From CAYXDR01 sp046498185 (GTDB lineage Bacteria; Desulfobacterota; DSM-4660; Desulfatiglandales; Desulfatiglandaceae): a stretch of 64,000 nucleotides of DNA. The notes below the pieces were generated by a model. The model had not been told where the DNA came from and searched no databases. It saw nothing but the letters and a program-made list of their open reading frames with translations. The number at the start of each line of letters is the position of its first letter. Within the stretch, counting starts at the first letter, position 1. The position numbers and the translations under genes are program-made. The stretch covers positions 1 to 64,000 of the forward strand of contig JAWOBE010000032.1 of NCBI GenBank assembly GCA_046498185.1, read 5' to 3'. Positions 25,782-34,795 of the stretch are shown here, piece after piece.

Positions 25782-26186
25782 ATGAAGACAGGCGGCGGCA
25801 ATCAGCGATTGATGTCGGAGATCAACATAGTGCCCTTTGTCGACGTGATGCTGGTGCTCCTGATTATATTCATGATGGGAGCACCGATGCTGAGCCAAGG
25901 TATTGAAGTCAATTTGCCCAAGACGACGAGCAAGGTGATAAAGACCAGGGAAGACCCCCTGATGGTAACCGTTAAAGCCGATGGAGGGATTTTTCTCGAG
26001 GAGCATAAGTTGGAGTTGGAGGATCTCGAAGCCAAAGTACGCAGTATTTTTAAAAACCGTGCCGAAAAGGAAGTGCTCCTCAGGGCAGATGAGAGTGTTC
26101 CCTATGGAACCGTGATCGGGGTCGTAGCACGGATAAAAAGGGCCGGCGTCGATAAACTCGGGATGGTTACCGAACCGGAGGATTGA
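25782..26186 (+). CDS. tolR: TolR/ExbD-family protein
   Basis: Second motor subunit of the Tol system. The 134 residues begin with the cytoplasmic MSEINIVPFVDVMLVLLIIF segment (residues 11-30), which includes the aspartate that carries protons in this family, and continue as a periplasmic domain with the usual basic-acidic pattern and VPYGTVIGVVARIKRAGV. It lies between tolQ and tolA in the canonical order. Confidence 0.93.
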   Translation: MKTGGGNQRLMSEINIVPFVDVMLVLLIIFMMGAPMLSQGIEVNLPKTTSKVIKTREDPLMVTVKADGGIFLEEHKLELEDLEAKVRSIFKNRAEKEVLLRADESVPYGTVIGVVARIKRAGVDKLGMVTEPED

Positions 26187-26191
26187 TCTGC

Positions 26192-27118
26192 ATGGGTGCT
26201 TTATCGTCAGCCTCCAGCTTCAGTTCTACAGCGGGGCCTCGCTGGACCTTGATGGTGGCCCTTTCGGTCGTGCTTCATGCAGGTGTGATAGGCAGCATTG
26301 TTTTTTGTCCAGGTGCGATCCCGACCAGGAGGATCAACGGCCAGGTATACGAGGTGGATTTGGTGGAGCTTGCCTCTCCTCGCAGGGGAACCGCAGGTAA
26401 TTCTGAATCTATAGGTGTTGCGGGGGCTGACCCGGCACCTGCGGACGTTTCGGAATCAAAAAAATCTTCGTCTGTCACCGATACAAGACCGGCCAGACGT
26501 ATAGGGCCGACGGAAGCGGCCGAAAAACCAGCTGTTATTGCAAAAAGAGTTGTAGAAACCCCGACTCCGGCCGCCCCGAAACCCAAGGTGAAGCCGTCGG
26601 AAATGATAGACCGGGCGGTTTCGCGCATCGAAAGAAAAATGGAAAGCACCAGGGAGGATCCTGCCGCGATGATATCCGACGCGGTGACGAAGATTCAGAG
26701 GGAAGTAGAAGAAAAGAAAAAAGAGGAATCGGTGGTAGGCGATGCCATAGCCCGCTTGGATGCCGATAATACAGGATCGGGCGGGGAAGAGGACGGCCGA
26801 ACCGGGGGCTTCGGCACGAGCATCCGCGACAGGCTTTACGAGATACATGTGAGAGACCACATTTCGCGCAACTGGACTTATCCCGCGGCGCTGGACACGG
26901 CCTCGGGCAATCTCGAGGCCGAGGTGGTGGTGCAGGTCAGAAGCGAAGGATCGATCATCGACTACAGTCTGAGGCGGAATTCCTCAAACCCGCTTTTTGA
27001 TCAGTCGGTGCTTAAAGCCGTTGAGCGCTCCGATCCGCTACCCCCTCTTCCTGAAGGGTATGGGAAGAAGCGGGAAACGATTATATTGAATTTCAGCCTC
27101 CGCGATCTCCTTCGCTGA
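26192..27118 (+). CDS. tolA: TolA-like energy transducer (TonB C-terminal domain)
   Basis: A 308-residue protein that spans the periplasm to link the TolQR motor with the outer membrane. It has one N-terminal membrane helix (about 20-40, WTLMVALSVVLHAGVIGSIV), a long Pro/Lys/Glu-rich stretch (about 60-200) and a C-terminal TonB/TolA fold (about 225-308: DHISRNWTYP, VVVQVRSEGSIIDYSLRRNS, LPPLPEGYGKKRETIILNFS). Assigned as TolA by its place between tolR and tolB. The ATG at 26192 comes five bases after the tolR stop. Confidence 0.88.
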   Translation: MGALSSASSFSSTAGPRWTLMVALSVVLHAGVIGSIVFCPGAIPTRRINGQVYEVDLVELASPRRGTAGNSESIGVAGADPAPADVSESKKSSSVTDTRPARRIGPTEAAEKPAVIAKRVVETPTPAAPKPKVKPSEMIDRAVSRIERKMESTREDPAAMISDAVTKIQREVEEKKKEESVVGDAIARLDADNTGSGGEEDGRTGGFGTSIRDRLYEIHVRDHISRNWTYPAALDTASGNLEAEVVVQVRSEGSIIDYSLRRNSSNPLFDQSVLKAVERSDPLPPLPEGYGKKRETIILNFSLRDLLR

Positions 27119-27156
27119 TTGCAGTACGGAGATTTCAAGGCATCGAAGGGTGGATC

Positions 27157-28494
27157 ATGTTCCCATTCTATATAAAAAAAATTAGCCCCAGGCATCAGTC
27201 GGCATGGTTGATGGGGGCGGTAATTCTTTTCTTGTTGTTACAGGTGTCAGGAGGCAAGGCACTTGGCCAGATTTACATAGACATAGATTCGCCCGCGGTG
27301 CGCAAATTTGCGATAGCATCACCTGATTTTCTGAATCTCGATCCGAAATCCGGAAACCGGGAATTGGAAAGAGCCCTTCCGGAAGTTTTGATGAACGCGC
27401 TGGATATAAGTGGATTTTTCGAACCGCTGGACAGGGATGCTTACCTGCAGGGCAAGACGGTTTCCCTTTCAAGGCGGGATCTGCGTCTGAAGGATTGGTC
27501 GATCATCGGCGCTGAACTTCTTGTTCTCGGGGCCTTTTCATGCGTGGGGGACACCCTCGAAGTGGAGGTGAAAGTCTACGATGTTTTCTGGGGACGAGAA
27601 ATCCTTGGAAAACGGCTGCTGGGGGACTGTCGCCATTACAGGCAGACGATGCACCGAATAGGAAACGACCTTATAAAGCTTTTGACCGGTGGCGAGGGGA
27701 TGTTCTTGACGAAAATCGCGTTCGTCGGTGACATGACCGGACACAAGGAAATTTATACATGTAGCTTCGATGGAAAAGATGTAAAGCAGTTGACCTTTGA
27801 TAAAGAGATGGCCCTTTTCCCGAGTTTTTCAAAGGATGGATCAAAGTTAATTTACAATTCGTATAAAGATAACGAGGGCATCCTGGTCATGCGGGATATG
27901 AGGTCCGGACGGGTTTCCACGGTTTCATCCAGGAAGGGATTGAACCTGGGAGGGGCTTGGTCTCCGGACGGAGAGAGTATAGCCCTGACATTCAGCGATG
28001 GGGGCGAGCAGGCTCTTTATAGGATAAATTTCAAGGGCTCAAAACCGGTTCGCTTGACCGAGCATTACGGGATAAACGTTTCTCCGACATTTTCGCCGGA
28101 TGGCGACAGGCTGGCTTTTGTGTCCAACAGATCGGGATCTCCCCAGATTTATGTCCTCGATCTAAAAGACGGTACGGAGGAGCGCATTACATACGAAGGC
28201 AGTTACAATACCTCCCCCGACTGGTCCAGTACCGGCAGGATAGCTTTCGTATCGATGAACGACGGGGTTTTTGATATTTACACGATGAACCCGGACGGCT
28301 CTGGGACGGCACGGCTTACCTACGGCCAGAACGACAACGAGGATCCGAGCTGGTCGCCTGACGGACGCTACATAGTGTTCAGTTCGAACCGTACCGGTTC
28401 GCACCATCTTTATCTGATGGATGCATGGGGGGAGAACGAGCGACGGATAACCCATATGGACGGAGAACAGATGACGCCGTGCTGGGGCCCTTGA
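27157..28494 (+). CDS. tolB: Tol-Pal system beta-propeller protein TolB
   Basis: A periplasmic protein of 445 residues that binds Pal and is released by TolA. A signal peptide (LMGAVILFLLLQVSGGKALG) is followed by an N-terminal alpha/beta domain (to about 170) and a six-bladed propeller with repeated WSPDG/FSPDG blade motifs (AWSPDGESIALTF, TFSPDGDRLAFVSN, SWSPDGRYIVFSSN). Ends shortly before a weak hairpin and the pal gene. Confidence 0.95.
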   Translation: MFPFYIKKISPRHQSAWLMGAVILFLLLQVSGGKALGQIYIDIDSPAVRKFAIASPDFLNLDPKSGNRELERALPEVLMNALDISGFFEPLDRDAYLQGKTVSLSRRDLRLKDWSIIGAELLVLGAFSCVGDTLEVEVKVYDVFWGREILGKRLLGDCRHYRQTMHRIGNDLIKLLTGGEGMFLTKIAFVGDMTGHKEIYTCSFDGKDVKQLTFDKEMALFPSFSKDGSKLIYNSYKDNEGILVMRDMRSGRVSTVSSRKGLNLGGAWSPDGESIALTFSDGGEQALYRINFKGSKPVRLTEHYGINVSPTFSPDGDRLAFVSNRSGSPQIYVLDLKDGTEERITYEGSYNTSPDWSSTGRIAFVSMNDGVFDIYTMNPDGSGTARLTYGQNDNEDPSWSPDGRYIVFSSNRTGSHHLYLMDAWGENERRITHMDGEQMTPCWGP

Positions 28495-28547
28495 AAGAAA
28501 AGGAAAGGGCCCGTGATCTTGATATAACGCTGGAGAAATGTTAGGAA

Positions 28548-28566
28548 CCTTAATGTAAGGCTTTTT
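28548..28566 (+). terminator. weak hairpin with T tract between tolB and pal
   Basis: CCTTA-ATG-TAAGG followed by CTTTTT. The stem is only five pairs, so it is at most an attenuator that sets the TolB to Pal ratio; read-through is likely because pal belongs to the same set. Confidence 0.28.
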
Positions 28567-28636
28567 GCGTTGAGGTGGTATTTTTTGTATGGGCCGATTT
28601 TTTGAGCCGATCATTTTTTCGGGAGGGTGGAGGATC

Positions 28637-29242
28637 ATGAAGAAAAGAACTCTTAATTGTTGTATCGCGTTGGTGTTTCTGTGTTCGTTCGTTTTGATGA
28701 TTTCATCATGTGCGAAAAAACAGGTGCAGAGCACCGATACCACCCCCGGGGCAGCTATAGAGGGGCGTGCGCTTACTGAAGAAGAAATCGCGGCTCGAAA
28801 GGCCCGGGAAGCAGAAGGGATTGTAGCCCGAGCGCGTACAGAGGCTGAGCGGCAGGAAATGCTGGCCCGAATGCGGGCGAAAGAAGGTATCGGGACTGAA
28901 ATCCAGGAGTTCCAGGAGGAAAGGATCTACTTTGATTTCGATAAATCCGACCTTAAATCAGAAGCCAGGGAAGTCTTGAGGAGAAAGGCTGACTGGCTGA
29001 GAAAAAACCCGGAATTCAAGATTACCATAACCGGCCATTGCGATGAAAGGGGCACCAGGGAATATAACATGGCTCTCGGTCAAAGGCGTGCGGATGCGGC
29101 ATTCAAGTATCTGAACTCGCTGGGTGTTTCTGCGGATAGGATCGTAACCGTGAGCAAAGGCAAGGAAGAACCTTTGGATCCGAGAAGTACCCCGGAAGCC
29201 TGGGCGAAGAATAGAAGGGCCGAATTCAAAGTCAGCATGTAG
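28637..29242 (+). CDS. pal: peptidoglycan-associated lipoprotein Pal
   Basis: An outer-membrane lipoprotein that anchors peptidoglycan. The 201 residues have a lipoprotein signal peptide with lipobox MISSC (Cys25), an Ala/Glu/Arg-rich helical linker (about 45-85), and a C-terminal OmpA domain (about 95-200: IYFDFDKSDLKSEAREVL, ITGHCDERGTREYNMALGQR, AWAKNRRAEFKVSM). The start at 28637 follows GGAGG; the reading 16 codons upstream lacks a signal peptide. Confidence 0.95.
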   Translation: MKKRTLNCCIALVFLCSFVLMISSCAKKQVQSTDTTPGAAIEGRALTEEEIAARKAREAEGIVARARTEAERQEMLARMRAKEGIGTEIQEFQEERIYFDFDKSDLKSEAREVLRRKADWLRKNPEFKITITGHCDERGTREYNMALGQRRADAAFKYLNSLGVSADRIVTVSKGKEEPLDPRSTPEAWAKNRRAEFKVSM

Positions 29243-29285
29243 CTGGTGCCGGAGCGGAAATCTTTTTAATTTTAACGGTGAAGCT

Positions 29286-30176
29286 ATGAAATCATTTAAA
29301 GGGACTTTCGATAAATTTACAAAGATATTTTTGAAAACAGCTCCGGTGGCCTGTTTTTTCCTGCTGTGCTCATGTGTCGGGACCGAGCAGGATTTGAGAT
29401 ATTTAAACGACCAAATCGTTGCTCTAAATTCACGGGTTTCCAGTATTGAGGATACCGCAGGGGGGGACCTGGAAGATCGGTTCGCAACCGTCCAGGAAAA
29501 GCAGGCGGAAACCGGGCAGGATCTTGATGAATTGGACAGTGAGGTCCAGAGTCTCTCAAACAGGGTTGAAGAATATCAGGTGCTGGTCAAGAGGGCCGTT
29601 GAGAGGGATACTACAGGAGAGGAAACAGGACATGCGGGCCTTTCTGACCTTGAGAGGAGGACCGCCCGGCTTGAGGCATCAATGTCCAGGGTTATGAAAA
29701 AACTTGGCCTGAAAGAGCCCTCGATGTCATCTGGATCCCCAGTAGTCGCACCCGAGCTGGCGCGTCTCGAGCCCGTTGATGAGCCTGAGGCCGAACCGTC
29801 AAGACCCGACGAGGATTTGTACAACAAGACCCTTTCGATGTATCGCGAGGGAAAATTTAAAGAGGCCATGGCCGGGTTCGAACGGCTGATATCGAAGTAC
29901 CCGGAATCCAGGTATGCCGAAAACGCTCAATTTTGGATCGGCGAGTGCCACATGTCGATGAAGCAATACGAACAGGCCATATTGTCCTTTCAGAACGTTA
30001 TCACCGACTATCCGAAAGGGAACAAGGTGCCCAGCGCGACATACAGACAGGCGGTCGCATTTTACGAGATAAACGACAAGATCAGCGCCCGTTTGCTGCT
30101 GAACAGGGTTATAAGATCCTACCCGAAGTCCGAGGAAGCCGGGCTGGCAAAAAAGAAACTGGATGCCATCAAATAG
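29286..30176 (+). CDS. cpoB: CpoB/YbgF-type Tol-Pal coordinator (putative lipoprotein)
   Basis: A 296-residue envelope protein that couples Tol function with peptidoglycan synthesis during division. It has a hydrophobic leader (APVACFFLLCSC), whose Cys residues suggest lipidation, a coiled-coil trimerisation region (about 35-150) and C-terminal TPR repeats (about 175-296: YNKTLSMYREGKFKEAMAGF, SRYAENAQFWIGECHMSMKQ). E. coli CpoB is not a lipoprotein, so lipidation here is a variation, inferred from sequence. The stop is followed directly by the next start codon. Confidence 0.88.
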   Translation: MKSFKGTFDKFTKIFLKTAPVACFFLLCSCVGTEQDLRYLNDQIVALNSRVSSIEDTAGGDLEDRFATVQEKQAETGQDLDELDSEVQSLSNRVEEYQVLVKRAVERDTTGEETGHAGLSDLERRTARLEASMSRVMKKLGLKEPSMSSGSPVVAPELARLEPVDEPEAEPSRPDEDLYNKTLSMYREGKFKEAMAGFERLISKYPESRYAENAQFWIGECHMSMKQYEQAILSFQNVITDYPKGNKVPSATYRQAVAFYEINDKISARLLLNRVIRSYPKSEEAGLAKKKLDAIK

Positions 30177-31352
30177 ATGGAAAAAGTGCTTACAGGACTC
30201 GACGTATTCCGGCGTGGAGCCTGGCAAAAGTTTACCGGAAAGCGCGTAGGAATCCTTGCGAACCAGGCCTCTGTCGATGCTTCGCTTTCTACGACCGCTG
30301 AGGTGGTGGAAAAATGTTTACCGGGCTCGGTGGCTGCGCTTTTCGGCCCTCAACACGGCTACCGAGGCGAAGATCAGGATAATATGGTCGAAACCTCCGA
30401 CGCCGAGGACCATTTGACCGGTGTGCCGGTATTCAGCCTTTACTCCCGTACGAGAGAGCCTCTTCCCCATATGCTGGAGAACATAGACCTGTTGATTGTT
30501 GACCTTCAGGACGTGGGGACAAGGGTGTATACATTCGCTTCCACGTTGAAGAATTGTCTGCAGGCGTGTGCGGTTCACGGTGTAGACGTGGTTGTCCTGG
30601 ACAGGCCCAATCCTATCGGCGGCGATAGAATAGAAGGCAATGTTTTGGATTCCGGTTTTTTTTCTTTTGTCGGGCCGGCGTGCATCCCGATGCGTCCTGG
30701 TTTGACTCTCGGTGAACTTGCATTTTTGGTTAACGATGAATTCGAGATAGGCTGCGGGCTCGAGGTGGTTCCGATGCGCGGGTGGCGTCGAGGGATGCTC
30801 TGGAAGGACACAGGGCTTCGGTGGCTGATGCCTTCGACCAACATGCCTTGCCCCGAAACCGCTTCAGTTTACCCTGGCCAGGTAATCTGGGAGGGGACCA
30901 ATATTTCCGAGGGAAGAGGCACATGCCGACCTTTTGAAATTTTCGGTGCGCCTTTTCTGAACACTTCGTTGGTCAGAAAGAACATAAGCGCAACGGACCT
31001 CAGCGGATGTTATCTCCAGGATTATATGTTTCGCCCGACGTTTCACAAGTGGAGCGGGGATCTGTGCAGGGGTTTTATGCTTCATGTAACGGATCCGGAA
31101 CGTTATGAACCCTACTATACGTCCATTTGCCTTTTGCAGGCTGTTTTCGAGGTCCATCCGGATGATTTCAAATGGCGGGATCCGCCGTATGAATATGAAT
31201 ACGAAAAAACACCGATAGATCTTATCCTGGGCAATCGGGAACTACGCCTGGATCTTGAATCGGGCATGAAGCCAGCCGAATTAAGGAGCCGCTGGTTTTC
31301 AGATTTGGCTGAATTTGATGAAAGGAGGGCTCGGTATTACCTCTACCGGTAA
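30177..31352 (+). CDS. NamZ-family exo-beta-N-acetylmuramidase (DUF1343)
   Basis: A 391-residue protein of the DUF1343 family, whose characterised Bacillus member NamZ removes terminal N-acetylmuramic acid from muropeptide glycans. Family signatures seen: ALFGPQHGYRGEDQDNM (residues 56-72), DLLIVDLQDVGTRVYTFAST (near 105), VVLDRPNPIGG (near 140) and WEGTNISEGRGTCRPFEIFG (near 240). No signal peptide is evident, so it would act in the cytoplasm on recycled muropeptides. It begins at the base after the cpoB stop, linking peptidoglycan recycling to the Tol-Pal transcript. Confidence 0.85.
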   Translation: MEKVLTGLDVFRRGAWQKFTGKRVGILANQASVDASLSTTAEVVEKCLPGSVAALFGPQHGYRGEDQDNMVETSDAEDHLTGVPVFSLYSRTREPLPHMLENIDLLIVDLQDVGTRVYTFASTLKNCLQACAVHGVDVVVLDRPNPIGGDRIEGNVLDSGFFSFVGPACIPMRPGLTLGELAFLVNDEFEIGCGLEVVPMRGWRRGMLWKDTGLRWLMPSTNMPCPETASVYPGQVIWEGTNISEGRGTCRPFEIFGAPFLNTSLVRKNISATDLSGCYLQDYMFRPTFHKWSGDLCRGFMLHVTDPERYEPYYTSICLLQAVFEVHPDDFKWRDPPYEYEYEKTPIDLILGNRELRLDLESGMKPAELRSRWFSDLAEFDERRARYYLYR

Positions 31353-31354
31353 AT

Positions 31355-31380
31355 CCGGCTCCGACCTAGGCCGGAGCCGG
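31355..31380. terminator. hairpin terminator between convergent genes
   Basis: Perfect 9-bp stem CCGGCTCCG / CGGAGCCGG with loop ACCTAGGC, starting two bases after the namZ-like stop and 12 bases before the convergent HTH gene. There is no long T tract, so its strength is uncertain. Confidence 0.55.
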
Positions 31381-31391
31381 GAGTATTTGGT

Positions 31392-31562
31392 TTAATGGGC
31401 TGCTTGTCCATCTATCCACTTATCAATAGCTTCTCTGTCGAAACGCCATACTCTTCCGATCCTTATCGCCGGTATTTTACCTTCCGCCGCGTATTTACAG
31501 ATCGTAATTTCATGAAGTTTTAAGTACTTGGCCACCTCTTTCGTCGTCATGATTTCAGGCAT
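31392..31562 (-). CDS. excisionase/MerR-like helix-turn-helix small protein
   Basis: A 56-residue DNA-binding protein of the excisionase-type HTH family: MTTKEVAKYLKLHEITICKY, then AAEGKIPAIRIGRVWRFDRE and AIDKWI. The start at 31562 follows GGAGG at good spacing. Such proteins act as phage or plasmid excisionases or as small regulators. No integrase, phage or plasmid gene is near, so a regulator is more likely. A perfect palindrome ATAAACGTTTAT just upstream may be its own operator. Confidence 0.8.
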   Translation of the reverse strand: MPEIMTTKEVAKYLKLHEITICKYAAEGKIPAIRIGRVWRFDREAIDKWIDGQAAH

Positions 31563-31910
31563 AAAAACCTCCAATTAGAATAAACGTTTATCTCAAAATA
31601 CATACAAAAATAAATCGTTCCTTAACTTAATACGGCAATAAAAATTACCATATGGTCCTAAAAAATTATCCACAGGATTTTTTATGTATCATGACAGTAC
31701 CTGAGGAATTTGACTTGGAAAAATGTTTTTATCGCTTAGACGAATGAAAATTTCAAGTCAAAAATGATCAATGCCCGAGGAAAATTTATTTTTATCTATA
31801 AGGGTAGATTGTGGTTTGTATCACTTCGTTCGAACTGCAACCCGCCTGCACTTGCCGGGCTAAAATGGCAACGTACAGGCAGGCTTCTTATATTATGCTT
31901 CATCGAATTA
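31563..31910. other. AT-rich gap with DnaA box and inverted repeat
   Basis: No gene. It contains the palindrome at 31580-31591, a perfect DnaA box TTATCCACA at 31666-31674, and an inverted repeat TTTGACTTG (31709-31717) / CAAGTCAAA (31754-31762) with a 36-base loop. The base composition is clearly more AT-rich than the surroundings. Confidence 0.55.
31580..31591. promoter_or_regulatory. palindromic operator candidate
   Basis: ATAAACGTTTAT, a perfect 12-bp palindrome 18 bases upstream of the start codon of the HTH gene and next to its ribosome site; well placed for autorepression. Confidence 0.4.
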
Positions 31911-33230
31911 TCATTTTACGAAAGCCAGGTCAGTGAGATAGGTAACTATTCCGGGGAAGAACACCACGAATGTCAGCCCGATGATCTGCAAGGCTATAAA
32001 CGGGAGAGCTCCCTTGTAAATATCCATGAGGCTGACCCCTGGAAGCTTCAAGGATTTCATGAAAAACAGGGCGTACCCGAACGGCGGTGACAGGAAGGAA
32101 ACCTGCAAATTTATGGAAACCAGCATTCCGAACCAGAAGGGATCAAGGCCGTAAACCTGTTGGGCTATGGGAAAGAAAATCGGCACCAGGAGCATCAGGA
32201 TCGCTGTCCAGTCGATTATCATTCCGAGGGCATATATGAGTGCCATCGTCATCACGAGAAAAAGCCATTTATTGCCAAGTCCCAGGAAAAGGTTTCCAAG
32301 CGTTTTCCCGCAACCCATACCCATGAACACGGCCGAAAAGATATTTACCCCGATTATGATAAACATGACCATACAGGAGGTTTTGACGGTTGCCGTTGTA
32401 GCGTAGGAGAGGTTAGTCCACGTAAATTTTTTGTAGCATATCATAAGGAGGATCGCGGCGAACGCGCCGACGGCGCCGGCTTCCGAGGGCGTCGCGATGC
32501 CGAAGAATATCGAGCCTAGTACTACCAGCATCAAGATTATGGGCGGTGTGACCGCCTTTATGCCCCTGATCATTCTTATTCGGAGCGGGTCGATTTCATC
32601 TTTGGGGACAGGGGGGCCTTTTTGGGGGTTCCGCCTGCACAGTACATAGATATATATCATGTATAGCACTGCAAGGAGCAGCCCAGGGCCGATCGCGCCT
32701 ATGAAAAGCTGACCGACGGAAATGCCGGCCACCGCCCCGAGCACTATCAGCAGCATGCTCGGAGGGATCAGAATTCCGAGGCTGCCCCCGGCCATTATTG
32801 TTCCAACCGTCAATTTTCGGTCGTAATTGTGATCCAGGAGATAAGGACCGGCCAGAACTCCCATGCTGACGATGGAGGCTCCGATGATGCCGGTGCTTGC
32901 GGCGAAAACGGTGCAGACCAGGGTCACAGCTATAGCGAGGCCCCCGGGCAGAGGTGCCACCAGGTCGCGGATTCCGTCGAACATGATCTTTGCGATACCG
33001 GATCTTTCCAGGATGTAGGCCATAAAAATGAACAGAGGTATCGCTATCAGAGGGAAACTCACCATCACAGAATAAGTTTTCGTCACGGCTATGGGAAGCG
33101 CGGCCGGTCCTATGAAAATCAGTCCGAAAATGATGCCCAGCCCGCCGAATGTCAGCGCCACAGGATGGCCCAGAAACAGGCATCCTACGGTTATGGAACC
33201 GATGAGAGCCAGGAATAAATTATCACTCAT
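31911..33230 (-). CDS. dctM: TRAP transporter large permease (DctM)
   Basis: The 439-residue, roughly 12-helix membrane subunit of a tripartite ATP-independent periplasmic transporter. Seen: GLGIIFGLIFIGPAALP near 30, TGIIGASIVSMGVLAGPYLL near 112, GGSLGILIPPSMLLIVLG (near 145), GIATPSEAGAVGAFAAILL (near 250) and a C-terminal LSPPFGYALFFMK, all typical of DctM. Its start overlaps the dctQ stop by 8 bases. Part of a set with DctP, an MBL-fold hydrolase and DctQ. Confidence 0.95.
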   Translation of the reverse strand: MSDNLFLALIGSITVGCLFLGHPVALTFGGLGIIFGLIFIGPAALPIAVTKTYSVMVSFPLIAIPLFIFMAYILERSGIAKIMFDGIRDLVAPLPGGLAIAVTLVCTVFAASTGIIGASIVSMGVLAGPYLLDHNYDRKLTVGTIMAGGSLGILIPPSMLLIVLGAVAGISVGQLFIGAIGPGLLLAVLYMIYIYVLCRRNPQKGPPVPKDEIDPLRIRMIRGIKAVTPPIILMLVVLGSIFFGIATPSEAGAVGAFAAILLMICYKKFTWTNLSYATTATVKTSCMVMFIIIGVNIFSAVFMGMGCGKTLGNLFLGLGNKWLFLVMTMALIYALGMIIDWTAILMLLVPIFFPIAQQVYGLDPFWFGMLVSINLQVSFLSPPFGYALFFMKSLKLPGVSLMDIYKGALPFIALQIIGLTFVVFFPGIVTYLTDLAFVK

Positions 33231-33735
33231 TTTTTATCCTCTTTAATTCATCTATATGTTTAATTATAAAAGATATACCCTGAAGCAAAATGAAAAGAAA
33301 GGCCACCGGGATCACTGTTCTGAAATGAGCCAGCGGAGGCCGCCATACGCTATGGCCCTGTTCCATTGCTTTCCACGAATTAACAGCGATCGGTATTCCA
33401 CCCTTGACCATCGCAGCCGCAAAAACGACCGTGAAAACCAGAAAGCATGCTATCGCCAGTCGATTTCTCCATTTTCGGTCGAGTCGTTCAGAGAAAAGAT
33501 CAATGGCGACATGTCCTTTATGCAAAAATGTGTAAACAGAACCGAACATTATATAATAACCAAAAATGAAATATGATGTTTCAGTGAACCAGATCTGTGG
33601 TGCGGAAAATATTTTCCTCATCACAGACTCAAAAATAAATACAGCCACCAGCAGTACTATGGCCCACTGAATAAATTTGCCTATCCATTCGCTACAGCTG
33701 TCGATATATTGGGCAATGATACGCAGCGTCTTCAT
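33223..33735 (-). CDS. dctQ: TRAP transporter small permease (DctQ)
   Basis: A 170-residue membrane protein with four predicted helices (about 20-40, 50-72, 90-112 and 140-160) and the typical WFTETSYFIFGYYIMFGSVY and HVAIDLFSERLDRKWRNRL region. It pairs with DctM, whose gene overlaps its end. It is separated from the MBL-fold gene upstream by 162 bases with no recognised gene. Confidence 0.92.
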   Translation of the reverse strand: MKTLRIIAQYIDSCSEWIGKFIQWAIVLLVAVFIFESVMRKIFSAPQIWFTETSYFIFGYYIMFGSVYTFLHKGHVAIDLFSERLDRKWRNRLAIACFLVFTVVFAAAMVKGGIPIAVNSWKAMEQGHSVWRPPLAHFRTVIPVAFLFILLQGISFIIKHIDELKRIKNE

Positions 33736-33897
33736 ATTAATCTTAACCTCGTCTTATGGGCGTCCGCCCTGTGTTTTACCGAGAAAATACACGTCGCGAA
33801 CTTTTTTTTCGGGGAGGGCGTTTTACTTCGTGACCGATAAAGGCCGCAACGTGTATGCAGGTCTTGCTTTGTTTATAAATTTTGATGCCATCAACCT

Positions 33898-34740
33898 TTA
33901 CACGTCAAAAACACTGCTGGTTCCAGCAAGGTTGAAGAAGAATTTTTCTTTAAAAGCATGCTGAAGGACGGCTCCGGCATAGGGGCCGGTGCAATGTGAT
34001 ACACCCAGCTTCTGTACCCCGACCTTTTTCAAATCTTCGATTGTCCGCTCGATCCTTGATTCCGGAGCACCGAATAGATGAGTCCCCCCGATTACTGCGT
34101 AGCAGTCATCGCAACCGGTGATTTTCATCCCCTGGAAGATTGTATTAATTATGCCGCGATGAGCACAGCCGGAAATCACGATCAAGCCTTTTTCGGATTT
34201 GATGAACAGCGACTGGTCATCGTTCAATGGATCCGGGCCGAATCCCTCCGGGGTTTTCACGCAGGCATTGGTGTCTATTGTTTCGTACCCTGTGACCATA
34301 GGGATTTCTCCGCTGGTTACAATGGAATCGGTAATCCACACAGGTTCCGGGGTGATTTTGAAATTCGCTCCGAGGCTTTCAGCCTGTTCACGGGGATATG
34401 GCACCCCGATATAGCGGTAATTTTCGCTGTCAGCATCCTTCCAATATTTGGATGCCCAAGCTTCAGGGTGCGCGACTATTTCGAGCGGCTTTTCTCTGAG
34501 TTTCAGTAACGGTATCAGGCCCCCTGTGTGATCTTCATGCCCATGGCTGAACAAGAGCGTTCTTATCTTTTTAAGATCGACTCTCATTACCAGTGAGTTA
34601 TGTGCGGCGACGAAGCCTCCACCGGTGTCTACAAGGACGGTGTCATCATCGACATCGACGAGGATGCTCAAACCCCATTCTCCAAGATACCCCAGCCAGC
34701 TCACAGAATTTTCCGACAGCGTTCTTACTCTGATATGCAT
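33898..34740 (-). CDS. MBL-fold metallo-hydrolase in TRAP operon
   Basis: A 280-residue metallo-beta-lactamase-fold protein. Metal-binding FSHGHEDHTGG is near residues 65-75, further histidines in VISGCAHRGIINT and VIGGTHLFGA. It resembles the group often labelled 7,8-dihydropterin-6-methyl-4-aminobenzene phosphate synthase, a label of uncertain truth in bacteria. The start at 34740 begins the homology and follows AGAGGC; an upstream in-frame reading would run back through the hairpin and into dctP. Its place between dctP and dctQ suggests that it acts on the imported compound, perhaps a lactone or ester. Confidence 0.85.
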   Translation of the reverse strand: MHIRVRTLSENSVSWLGYLGEWGLSILVDVDDDTVLVDTGGGFVAAHNSLVMRVDLKKIRTLLFSHGHEDHTGGLIPLLKLREKPLEIVAHPEAWASKYWKDADSENYRYIGVPYPREQAESLGANFKITPEPVWITDSIVTSGEIPMVTGYETIDTNACVKTPEGFGPDPLNDDQSLFIKSEKGLIVISGCAHRGIINTIFQGMKITGCDDCYAVIGGTHLFGAPESRIERTIEDLKKVGVQKLGVSHCTGPYAGAVLQHAFKEKFFFNLAGTSSVFDV

Positions 34741-34795
34741 TTTTTGCCTCTTTATCGTTGTTTTAAAAATTTTTCCCGTCTTTGTTTTCCGGTAA

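Noticed and set aside
31666..31674. Replication origin at the DnaA box
   Set aside because: Only one perfect box was seen, with no cluster and no dnaA or dnaN nearby.
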